Positions 1 to 7,531 of a DNA stretch of 64,000 nt are shown piece after piece. The DNA comes from JBBDWJ01 sp963824095. GTDB taxonomy: Bacteria; Acidobacteriota; Terriglobia; Bryobacterales; UBA6623. The DNA lies in contig CAWGNS010000009.1 in NCBI GenBank assembly GCA_963824095.1, forward strand, positions 310,001-374,000, written 5' to 3'. Under the pieces are notes generated by a model that saw only the letters and a list, made by a program, of their open reading frames with translations, had not been told where the DNA came from and searched no databases. Position 1 is the first letter of the stretch, and every line of letters begins with the position of its first letter. A program made the translations under genes and the position numbers.

Positions 1-2
1 TC

Positions 3-1016
3 AAGGCAGCCAATCCGAGCGCGCCCGGCCTCAACGCGCCCGGCCTGAATGCGCCGGGCCTGAACGCGCCCGGCGGGAGTGCCGCCGGCCTGAACACATC
101 GCACTGGAACGCGCCGGGCTTGAACCTGCCGGGCGCGGCGCGCACCGAGCCGTCCGCCGGCAACGACTGCCCCGGCGACGGCCAGCCGCCCGAACCGGAC
201 GCGGAGTTCCGCGCGGCGGAGTTTACGGCGGCGGAGTCGCCTGCGCCGGAGTTCTCGCGCGGCGCGGCCCAGGGCCCGCGGTCGATCGAGCTGGTGGCCT
301 GGCGCGACAAGCCCTCGCTGTGCGCCGAAAGTTTTCGCGCCACGCTGACCTCGATCCTGTTTGCCGGCGGCCAGGGCGGCCGGCCGCGCGTGCTGGTGGT
401 CACCAGCCCCAACCCGGGCGAGGGCAAAACGACGGTGATCAGCAATCTGGCCGTGTCGCTGGCCGAGATCAACCGCCGCGTGCTGCTGATCGACGCCGAT
501 CTGCGCCGCCCGCGCGTTCACCAGGTGTTCGGCATGCCCAACCGTTTCGGGCTCACCGACCTGCTCTCGTCCCCTGAGCCGATCGAGCAGATCCCGCTCA
601 AGGCCAGTTCGCTCGAATCGGGCGTTCCCGGCCTCTACGTGCTGCCCAGCGGCTCGCGCACCTATAACATCTCGAGCCTGCTGCACTCGCCGCGCATGAG
701 CGAGCTGCTCGAGCGCGCCCTGCGGGTGTTCGATACCGTGCTGATCGACACCCCGCCGGTCAAACAGATCGCCGACGCGCGCGTGCTGGGGCGGCTTTCC
801 GACGGCGTCGTGCTGGTGTTGCGGGCCGGCCAGACCACCCGCGGCACCGCCCGCGCCGCCGCCGACCGCTTCGCCGAAGACGGCATTCGCGTGCTGGGAA
901 CCGTGCTCAATTCCTGGGACCCCGACACCAACGGCAGCGGCTACTACGACGGCTATTCCTACGACGACGGCTACTACGGAGACGAGCGCGCCGAAGCGGC
1001 AAAATCGAGCGGCTGA
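3..1016 (+). CDS. Capsular/EPS tyrosine autokinase (BY-kinase, Wzc/CpsD type), 5'-truncated by window edge
   Basis: The frame is open to the left edge, so the true start lies outside the window; the TTG at 120 is only the first in-frame start seen here. Numbering from that TTG, a Walker A motif PNPGEGKT is at residues 98-105, the BY-kinase Walker A' VLLIDADLRRP at 121-131 and Walker B VLIDTPP at 207-213. The C-terminus holds a tyrosine cluster (Y275, 276, 279, 281, 285, 286), the usual autophosphorylation site of the family. Such kinases pair with a Wzz-type chain-length domain to control EPS polymerisation at the inner membrane; that domain would lie upstream. Before the kinase fold come eight 5-residue repeats (APGLN type) and an AEFxA-like stretch, probably a flexible linker. 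It is the first gene of the EPS cluster. Family assignment is secure. Confidence 0.9.
   Translation, partial: KAANPSAPGLNAPGLNAPGLNAPGGSAAGLNTSHWNAPGLNLPGAARTEPSAGNDCPGDGQPPEPDAEFRAAEFTAAESPAPEFSRGAAQGPRSIELVAWRDKPSLCAESFRATLTSILFAGGQGGRPRVLVVTSPNPGEGKTTVISNLAVSLAEINRRVLLIDADLRRPRVHQVFGMPNRFGLTDLLSSPEPIEQIPLKASSLESGVPGLYVLPSGSRTYNISSLLHSPRMSELLERALRVFDTVLIDTPPVKQIADARVLGRLSDGVVLVLRAGQTTRGTARAAADRFAEDGIRVLGTVLNSWDPDTNGSGYYDGYSYDDGYYGDERAEAAKSSG
21..140 (+). repeat. In-frame 15-bp tandem repeat (APGLN units)
   Basis: Eight consecutive 15-bp units encode APGLN, APGLN, APGLN, APGGS, AAGLN, TSHWN, APGLN and LPGAA within the kinase frame. The DNA units differ at silent positions (ctc/ctg/ttg, aac/aat), so they are not a fresh slippage product. 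Confidence 0.8.
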
Positions 1017-1632
1017 AGGCCGGGCACACCAGCAAACTCAAAGACAATTCGAGCGGGGCCCTGCGAGCCCGTCGGCCTGGGTGGCCTTCCCGAACCGGAG
1101 CGTCCGATCCCAAGCCAAGCCGGCCCAGAAAGCAATCGAGCCGCGGGCTTCCGCCAGGCCGGCGGCGCAAAAAAGAGCAAACCGAGCGCGCGTCAGCAGG
1201 CGGTGGCCGGGCGCGTCGCGATCAAAACGTATTCCCATCCGGCCAAGACACGCCGGAATCCGCGCCGAAGCAGCGGCGAGCAGCGACGAACGGAAGCACC
1301 CAATCCAAACCCGCAATCCAGCCCCCGCCGCAATGTCTCGCGCCGCGATAGCTTCGGCTACGATCCCCTCCTCTACAACTACTCCCGCTGCGACTGCTCC
1401 CGCCGCGATCCCTCCGAGTGCGACAGGCCCCGCCGGACTCAACCGCGGCGCGATATCCGCCGGCGCGGCAACGTCCAAGGCGGCAACTCCCAAGGCGGCA
1501 ACTTCCAAAGCGGCAACCCGCGGCGCGGGCGGCGGCCTGCCGCCGCCGCGAACCAACCGTCGCGGAGTATTTTCGCCCACGCTGCGCAACCTGCGTGGCG
1601 CGCGCAGCCTGCCTATCGCCCGAACCCTGCGC

Positions 1633-3714
1633 ATGCCGCTGGTCGCCCGCGTCGGCTCGGTCGGCCTGGCGACCTTGCTGTCGAAACTGCTGACGCTGGC
1701 CGCGCTCGGTATCGCCGCCCGCGCCCTGGGTCCCAAAAACTGGGGACTGGCCGGCTCGGCGCTTGCCGCGGTCGCCTACGCCAGCGTGTTGCTCTCGCCC
1801 GGCCTGCTCGCCTGGGGCACGCGCGAGATCGCGCGCGACCGCCAAGCGACGCGCGCCACCTTGCTGATCGTCAACCTCACCCAAACGCTGCTCGCCTGCG
1901 GCGCTTACCTGGCTGTCGCCGCCTTCGCCCGCCACGGCGTCGCGGACCCGGCCGCGCGGGCCGTCCTGCTGGTCTCGGCGCTCGCCCTGTTCGCGCAGGC
2001 GCTGTCGGTCGATTGGGTCTTCGACGGGCTGGAGCGCCCCCAGGTGCCCTCCTGGGTGCAGGTCGCGGTCTCGGCGGCGCGCCTTGCCGCGGTGATCGCG
2101 CTGTGCCGTTCGCCGTCCGACATCCTGGCTTACGCCGCGATCGTGCCGTTTTTTCTCGGCGTCCAGGCGCTCGCCGGTTATCTTCTGCTCTACCGCGGCG
2201 GCTGCTGCCGCTGGATGTGGCCTGGCCTGGCGGAGGCGCGGCGCGCGCTCACGGCGGCCTGGCCGCTCGGCCTCACCATGGCGCTGTTCGTTCTGGCGCA
2301 CAACGCCAACACGCTCGTCGTCGAGATCGTCGGCGGCTCCGAACAGGCCGGGCACTACCTGGCGGCGCTGCGTTTCGTCGAGATGGCGTCGGTGCTGCCG
2401 GGAGTGGTCGGCGCGGTGTTCCGGCCGCGGCTGGCGCGCCTATTCGCCGCCGGTTCGCCCGGCGCGGCGCGCGAAACCCGCCTCTATGCGCGCGCCCACC
2501 TGCTGGCCGGCCTGCTGCTGGCGCCGCTGGTCTTCGCCGAGGCGCCGCGCATTATCGTGTGGCTTTACGGCGAGGCCTACGCGCCGGCGATTCCGCTGCT
2601 GCGCATCTTCACGCTGGCGATCCTGGCGAACTATCTGGTCTGCGGCTACACCAACTGTCTGGTCGCGTTCGGCCGCGACCGCGTCATGCTGCGCTCGATG
2701 GCGGTCGCGGCGGCGGCCGCTATCGCAGCCGGCCTGATTCTGACGCCGCGCTGGGGGCCGCCGGGAGCGGCGTTTGCCGCCAGCCTGATTCACCCCGTCG
2801 GCTGGCTCGTCGCGCTGCCCGCATACCGCCGCACGGTCGGCCCACTCGCGTGGAGGCAATGGAGGCGCCCCCTGGCCGCGGCGGCCGCCATCGTGGCGCT
2901 CTCTTTGTGGCTCGAAAAGCAGGGCGCCCCGACGCTGGGCCGCGTCGCCGCCGCAACAACGCTTTATCTGGCCATCGCCGCCCGCAGTTGGATCGAGCTC
3001 GAGCAAGCCATCCGCCGCAGAGGCGAGAAGGAGCAAGAGCTCGGCCCGGCACGCGAAAACACCGCCGACAAAGCCGGCCGCAGCGGCGCCAAGCTGCGCT
3101 GCGCAGCGAATCGGCCGCTCGCCGGCTTCCCCGTTACCAACGGCGATGCACCGCCAACGGCGGATGGGTCGCCAGCCGCCAAGCCCTGCCAACGCTCGAA
3201 TCCTCGTCAACCGCCCATCCGGCAGAGCCGGTTTCGCCCCAGGCCGTGCGCCGCCTCGGCCCGCCGGCTTACGCCTGCGGCTCTGTTTCCGGGTCTGATG
3301 AGGTTGCCAGGTATCACGCAGGGCGCGGATGCCACGCCGAGTCTGGATACCGCGAAGGGCCCGGATACCACGCGCCTGAGGGTCCGCCCGCCCGCTAGCC
3401 GTCACAACGATGCCAACACCCCTCCAACCTGCCGCCGCGTCGCCGCGCCGCCCGGGCCCGCGCTCGCACTCTCGCCCGGCTCCGCCCAGCCACGGCGCCG
3501 CCGCACGGCCGTCCGTCCAGAACTCCGCCGAGTCCAACCCCGCCGCATCGCACCCCGGGCGTCCGCTACCTCGGCGCGACGCGCGCCCCGCCCCAGGCCG
3601 ACCCATGCGGCGGCGTCCTTCTCCGCGGCGCCGCTCGCTGCCGGCGCGCCTGGCCGACCCCGATCGCCTGGCCGTCCTGTTGCTGCTGATCACCTTCGTA
3701 GCCGGAGGTTTTAG
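1633..3714 (+). CDS. Polysaccharide biosynthesis flippase (Wzx/MATE-like)
   Basis: Polytopic membrane protein that would flip lipid-linked repeat units across the inner membrane. The core begins at the ATG at 1633 (MPLVARVGSVGLATLLSKL) and continues through about a dozen hydrophobic segments to near 3000, with the family-like stretch ALGIAARALGPKNWG early on. The same frame is open back to a GTG at 1081, but that extra 184 residues is low-complexity (repeats such as SKAAT, PKAAT), so 1633 is preferred. After about 3035 the frame runs on for some 225 residues of Arg/Pro-rich low-complexity sequence, crosses a copy of an intergenic repeat (3251-3288) and overlaps the next gene by 110 nt or more. 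The tail is therefore doubtful as protein, although no earlier stop exists in frame. The flippase role is well supported by the core and the context. Confidence 0.82.
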   Translation: MPLVARVGSVGLATLLSKLLTLAALGIAARALGPKNWGLAGSALAAVAYASVLLSPGLLAWGTREIARDRQATRATLLIVNLTQTLLACGAYLAVAAFARHGVADPAARAVLLVSALALFAQALSVDWVFDGLERPQVPSWVQVAVSAARLAAVIALCRSPSDILAYAAIVPFFLGVQALAGYLLLYRGGCCRWMWPGLAEARRALTAAWPLGLTMALFVLAHNANTLVVEIVGGSEQAGHYLAALRFVEMASVLPGVVGAVFRPRLARLFAAGSPGAARETRLYARAHLLAGLLLAPLVFAEAPRIIVWLYGEAYAPAIPLLRIFTLAILANYLVCGYTNCLVAFGRDRVMLRSMAVAAAAAIAAGLILTPRWGPPGAAFAASLIHPVGWLVALPAYRRTVGPLAWRQWRRPLAAAAAIVALSLWLEKQGAPTLGRVAAATTLYLAIAARSWIELEQAIRRRGEKEQELGPARENTADKAGRSGAKLRCAANRPLAGFPVTNGDAPPTADGSPAAKPCQRSNPRQPPIRQSRFRPRPCAASARRLTPAALFPGLMRLPGITQGADATPSLDTAKGPDTTRLRVRPPASRHNDANTPPTCRRVAAPPGPALALSPGSAQPRRRRTAVRPELRRVQPRRIAPRASATSARRAPRPRPTHAAASFSAAPLAAGAPGRPRSPGRPVAADHLRSRRF
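3251..3288 (-). repeat. Copy of the palindromic CAGAGCCGCAGG repeat inside the flippase tail
   Basis: On the minus strand this reads AAACAGAGCCGCAGGCGTAA followed by GCCGGCGGGCCGAGG, nearly the same as intergenic copies near 27.1 kb and 45.24 kb. An intergenic-type repeat within the reading frame suggests the flippase tail is read-through of non-coding DNA. Confidence 0.7.
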
Positions 3715-5152
3715 CCTCCATCGCCTCGACCCGGCGCTGCGCCGCTTCGGGGAACTGGCCTACGTACGCACCTGGCTGCTGCTGGCGATCGCGGCCGTGA
3801 TGTTGCTCCATAGTCGCTCGGACGGGCGCGCCGGCAGCCGCTCGGACGGGCGCGCCGGAGGCCGCGCCGACGGCCGCTTCAGCCGGGGTTCCCACGGCGG
3901 CCCGAACAGCCCAACCGACAGCCATCCCGGCCGCCACCCACAAAGCCGCGCCGACGGCCGCCCACAAGGCCGGCCGCACCGCCCTCAGGGCCGCTCCCGG
4001 CCCCGCCTCGCCGCCGCCGCGGCCTTTACCCACGCCGTGGCGATCTCGCAGCTCTATATCGCGCTCACCGCGTTGTGGTCGCCCGACGCCGCCGGCACCT
4101 TCCCGCGCGTATTCGGCCAACTGGTGCTGGCGTTGTTGCTGGAGCTGGCGCTGTTGGCGTTGCGCCGCGGCCCGGCGCGGGCCGCCCGCACGATCCTCAA
4201 CGGCTCGCTCGCCGCGGCCTTGCTGTACGCGGTGGCGGGACTGGCCGGCGGCTCCGAGCACGGCCGCATGGCGATGTTCTTCGGGGGGCCCAACGTGTTC
4301 ATACGCGTCATCGGCGGCGGCGTATTGGCTTCGGTCTATCGGGCATTGGCCACGCGCCGTCTGATCTGGCTGGCTCCGGCGCCGCTGCTGCTGGTGTGTG
4401 CCGTCGAGTCGGGCTCGCGCGGCGGCATGCTGGCGCTGCTGTTCACGCTGCCGGTGGTGGTTTGGGCGGTGGCCTCGAGCGGCGTGCTGCGGCGCCGGCC
4501 GGGCTGGTGGCTGGCGGTGCCGCTGGCCGGCGCGCTGGCGCTCGCGGCGGCCGGCTACTATGTCCTGACGACCAACAGCGTCCGGCGCTACGTCGAGCAG
4601 CGCTACCTGGTTTATGCGCCAAGCGCCTACGATCCCGCCGAGGTCGACTTGGGCAGCCGCGACCGGCTGTTCGCCGCCGCCTTGGAAACGTTTCTCGCCC
4701 ACCCCGTACTCGGGTTCGGATTGAGCCCGATCGGCGAATTCGAGCGGCTCGACGCGCACCCCCACAACCTGTTTCTGGCCACGGCGCGCGACGGCGGCAT
4801 CGCCGGGCTGCTGCTGCTGGGCATCCCGTTCGCGCTGCTGGCGCTGCGGCTGGGGCGGCCGCTCGCCATCGAACAGCGCATGGCGTTCGTGCTGGGGTGC
4901 TTCTACCTGTGCGCGGCGCAGTTTTCGGGAAGCTATTACGACTGCCGTTTCGTGTGGCTCTATTTCCTGATCGCGATGCCGCCGGCGGCGCTGCCGCTGC
5001 CTCACCGGCGGCCACATCCGACCGGGCCGCGCACAACCCTGTTGGCGACAAGTGGGCCGAGCCGCGCGTCCCATCCCGCCTACGGCTCGCCTCATTCTGC
5101 CTACGGCCCGGGGCGGCCTGCGTATGGCTCGAGGTGGACTGCATGCCGCTAG
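3605..5152 (+). CDS. O-antigen ligase/polymerase-like membrane protein (Wzy_C family), copy 1
   Basis: Multi-spanning membrane protein of the O-antigen ligase/Wzy type, which polymerises or transfers polysaccharide repeat units at the periplasmic face. From the ATG at 3605 the first membrane segment is LAVLLLLITFVAGGF. The conserved periplasmic loop shows LVYAPSAYDP, SRDRLFAAALETFLAHPVLGFGLSPIG and AHPHNLFLATARDGG, the region carrying the family's conserved Arg and His. An earlier ATG at 3410 would add 65 Arg/Pro-rich residues. Between the second membrane segment and the next lies a hydrophilic insert (about 3810-4010) rich in SDGRAG-type repeats, including two adjacent 24-bp DNA repeats. The C-terminus has HPAYGSP-like 7-residue repeats. 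The start overlaps the flippase frame, and the stop overlaps the next start by 10 nt. Confidence 0.85.
   Translation: MRRRPSPRRRSLPARLADPDRLAVLLLLITFVAGGFSLHRLDPALRRFGELAYVRTWLLLAIAAVMLLHSRSDGRAGSRSDGRAGGRADGRFSRGSHGGPNSPTDSHPGRHPQSRADGRPQGRPHRPQGRSRPRLAAAAAFTHAVAISQLYIALTALWSPDAAGTFPRVFGQLVLALLLELALLALRRGPARAARTILNGSLAAALLYAVAGLAGGSEHGRMAMFFGGPNVFIRVIGGGVLASVYRALATRRLIWLAPAPLLLVCAVESGSRGGMLALLFTLPVVVWAVASSGVLRRRPGWWLAVPLAGALALAAAGYYVLTTNSVRRYVEQRYLVYAPSAYDPAEVDLGSRDRLFAAALETFLAHPVLGFGLSPIGEFERLDAHPHNLFLATARDGGIAGLLLLGIPFALLALRLGRPLAIEQRMAFVLGCFYLCAAQFSGSYYDCRFVWLYFLIAMPPAALPLPHRRPHPTGPRTTLLATSGPSRASHPAYGSPHSAYGPGRPAYGSRWTACR
3812..3859 (+). repeat. Two tandem 24-bp repeats within the ligase insert
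   Basis: Copies at 3812-3835 and 3836-3859 share the core CGCTCGGACGGGCGCGCCGG and encode SRSDGRAG twice, followed by a degenerate third unit GGRADGR. Only a few bases differ, so this duplication is recent compared with the APGLN repeats. Confidence 0.75.
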
Positions 5153-6258
5153 CTCCGACCACGGCCGGCCGCGCCGAACTACGCACCACGTCCGCACCGC
5201 TCTGCTGGCTATGCGGAACCGCGGGCGAGAGCGCCTACCGCGGCTTGAGCGATACGCGCGGCAGGGTTCCGGGGCAATGGAACTGGCGGCGTTGCTCCCG
5301 CTGCGGATCGATGTGGCTCGATCCCCGCCCCGCGCCCGAACAACTCCCCCGGCTCTATACCGACTACTACACCCACGCCCAGGGAAACGCCGCGGATCGC
5401 CGCTCGCAGTGGCGCGAGCGGGCCCGCCTCGCCGTGCTTTCCACCCTCGCCGGATACGAAGCTTTGGCCGCGAGCCGCTGGCAGCGCCGTCTGGCCCGGC
5501 TGGCGCTGCTGCTGCCGCCCTGCCGCGAGATGGCGGAGCTGGGTCTGATGGGCTTGGCTCGAATGGAATCGGACCCGTGCGGATGCGCGGGCGCCCCCCA
5601 CGGCCGCCTGCTCGACGTCGGCTGCGGCAGCGGCCGCTTTCTGGCGGCGATGCGCCGCGCCGGCTGGCAGGTCTGGGGCATCGAACCCGACCCCCAAGCC
5701 GCCGCGGCCGCCCTTGAGCGCTACGGCATCGAAGTCGGCGCGGCCGGCATCGAGCAGGCGCGGCTGCCCGCCGGCAGCTTCGACGCGGTCGTGCTCAGCC
5801 ACGTCATCGAGCACGTCGCCGACCCGCTGGCGCTGCTATCGGCTTGCCGAGGTGTGCTGCGGCCCGGCGGCGTGCTGGCGCTGTCGACGCCCAACGTCGC
5901 CAGCCGCGGCCACCGCCGTTTCGGCCCGCAGTGGCTGCATCTCGACGTTCCGCGCCACCTGCTGTTGTTTTCGCAAGCAAGCCTGGCGGCGCTGCTCGAG
6001 CGGGCCGGGTTCGAGCGCCCCACCGTCGTTAGCGCGGCCAAGTCGGCGGCCTCGACCTGGCTGTCGAGCCGCGATGCCGGGAGCCGCCGGCGGCCGCTCG
6101 CCTCTGCCCGCGCGCTCGCTTTCCATCTTGCCGAATTCGCCGCGATCCGCCGCGGCCAGGCCTGTGGAGAAGAGCTGTTTGCCTGGGCGAGGCGCGACTT
6201 GGGCGAATGCCCGCTGAGCCAGGGTCATGCCGGCCCGTGCCGCGAGGCAGGGGCTTAG
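5143..6258 (+). CDS. Class I SAM-dependent methyltransferase with N-terminal zinc-ribbon-like motif
   Basis: 371 residues from the ATG at 5143, which overlaps the end of the upstream ligase by 10 nt and implies translational coupling. Near the N-terminus two Cys pairs, CWLCG and CSRCGS, could bind zinc, as in methyltransferases with a putative zinc-binding domain. The SAM-binding motif I LLDVGCGSGRFLAAM lies at about residues 157-171, followed by WGIEPDPQAA, then DAVVLSHVIEHVADP and LRPGGVLALSTPN. In an EPS cluster it is likely to methylate a sugar or nucleotide sugar; the substrate cannot be read from sequence. The frame is open far upstream inside the ligase gene, but those residues are out-of-frame ligase DNA and not part of this protein. 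Confidence 0.88.
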   Translation: MPLAPTTAGRAELRTTSAPLCWLCGTAGESAYRGLSDTRGRVPGQWNWRRCSRCGSMWLDPRPAPEQLPRLYTDYYTHAQGNAADRRSQWRERARLAVLSTLAGYEALAASRWQRRLARLALLLPPCREMAELGLMGLARMESDPCGCAGAPHGRLLDVGCGSGRFLAAMRRAGWQVWGIEPDPQAAAAALERYGIEVGAAGIEQARLPAGSFDAVVLSHVIEHVADPLALLSACRGVLRPGGVLALSTPNVASRGHRRFGPQWLHLDVPRHLLLFSQASLAALLERAGFERPTVVSAAKSAASTWLSSRDAGSRRRPLASARALAFHLAEFAAIRRGQACGEELFAWARRDLGECPLSQGHAGPCREAGA

Positions 6259-6317
6259 CCGCCACGGCAACAACTCGCGGCCGTCCGAATCAACCCGGCG
6301 TCCGAACCAGCAATGCC

Positions 6318-7301
6318 ATGCAACCCAGCGTCAGCGCCATCGTTCTCAACTACGTCACCTGGCGGCAGACCGTCCACGCCGTCGACGACCTGCTGCGGCA
6401 AAGCGGCGTGGATCTCGACGTGGTCATCGTCGACAACGCCTCGCCCAACGACTCGCTCGAGCGGCTGCGGGCGCGCTTCGGCGGCAACCAGCGTGTGCGG
6501 CTGATCGCCTGCGAGCACAACGGCGGCTACGCGCGCGGCAACAATCAGGGCGTACGCTGGCGCCTGGCCGCCGCCAGCCCGGGGGCTGAGGGAGTCGCTT
6601 GCCTCGGCTCTCCCTCTTACCTGCTGATCGCCAACAACGACATCCGACTCGCCGACCCGTGCGTCGTCGCTACCCTGGCCGCGTTCGCCGCCGCGCATCC
6701 CGACGCCGGCATGGTCGGCCCGCGCGTGGTCACCCGCGCCGGGTTCGCGCAAGGTCCTTACCGCCGGCCGCGGCCGTTTCTGTGTTGTTTGCGCTACTGC
6801 CTGCCGATTGTCCCCTTAGTGCATCGCCTTGCGCGGCGATGCTGGCGGGAACAGAACAGCCGGCCCTGCTTCGCCCCGGTCGGAGCCTGTCTGCTGCTGC
6901 CGGCGGCGGCCTTTGCGCAAGCCGGCATGTTTGACGAGGCGACTTTCCTGGGCGCCGAAGAGTACATCCTGGCCGAGCGGCTCGGCGAGCAAGGCCTGCG
7001 TTCCTACTACGTGCCGGCGGTGAGCGTGTTGCACGAGCACGGGCTTTCGGCAATCCGCCGCACGGGCGGCGAGAGGCGCTATCTGCGGGGCGGGGTAGCC
7101 AGCATGGCCTACTATTTCCGCCGCTACCGCCAAACGTCCGAGAAGCTGGATCGCGCTGTTCGAACGCGTCGCGGCGCTCTACGGCCGCGTCTTTCTGCCG
7201 CTGCGCCAGAGGCTGCCGCTGTAGGGCCGGCTTCAGGGGCGATGCATCGTGTCCGGCGCGCCCGCGGCGTGGCCGGACCAAGGGGCCGGGCACGGCTGTA
7301 A
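6318..7301 (+). CDS. Family-2 glycosyltransferase (rhamnosyltransferase-like), probable frameshift near the 3' end
   Basis: A cytoplasmic or membrane-associated enzyme that would add a sugar from a nucleotide donor to the growing lipid-linked unit. The ATG at 6318 gives MQPSVSAIVLNY directly at the GT-A fold; earlier starts add residues without similarity. Motifs are DVVIVDNASPNDS, NGGYARGNNQGV, the NND variant of the DxD site (LLIANNDIRL), and the acceptor-side stretch GMFDEATFLGAEEY. The annotated frame ends at 7301 with about 55 atypical residues. From about 7130 a neighbouring frame gives a more natural ending (SWIALFERVAALYGRVFLPL, stop at 7222-7224) with strongly GC-ending codons. A one-base indel at about 7120-7140 is therefore likely, and the intended gene would end at 7224. 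Confidence 0.85.
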   Translation: MQPSVSAIVLNYVTWRQTVHAVDDLLRQSGVDLDVVIVDNASPNDSLERLRARFGGNQRVRLIACEHNGGYARGNNQGVRWRLAAASPGAEGVACLGSPSYLLIANNDIRLADPCVVATLAAFAAAHPDAGMVGPRVVTRAGFAQGPYRRPRPFLCCLRYCLPIVPLVHRLARRCWREQNSRPCFAPVGACLLLPAAAFAQAGMFDEATFLGAEEYILAERLGEQGLRSYYVPAVSVLHEHGLSAIRRTGGERRYLRGGVASMAYYFRRYRQTSEKLDRAVRTRRGALRPRLSAAAPEAAAVGPASGAMHRVRRARGVAGPRGRARL

Positions 7302-7531
7302 ACCCGGGACACGGTTGTGAACAAGGCGCGTGCCCGGGAACGACACGCGCGGCAACAAGCCGCCACGCGGAGCTGTGAGCGTCAGCTTGCGCCGAGCGTC
7401 CGGAAGGGAAAGGACTCCGTGTCGGCGGGGCTCGCTGCGGGCGCTGACAACGAGCGGGCGTCCGCGGGCAGCCAGCGCGGGCTCACGCCCGCGGCTCCGA
7501 GTGACGCTTCGCTCACGCCGCTTGGAACACG
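7302..7531. other. Intergenic region with dispersed-repeat fragments
   Basis: No gene is seen. The segment at 7362-7403 (GCCACGCGGAGC ... GAGCGTCAGCTTGCGC) recurs at 49721-49763. The segment at 7478-7515 has the palindrome-like CGGGCTCACGCCCGCGGCTC related to the CAGAGCCGCAGG family. A promoter for the following gene may lie here but none is recognisable. Confidence 0.5.

Noticed and set aside
1222..3693. Long open frames on the minus strand across the flippase region
   Set aside because: They are Arg/Gly/Gln-rich, have no domain features, and mirror strongly GC-ending codons of the plus-strand gene; typical shadows in high-GC DNA.
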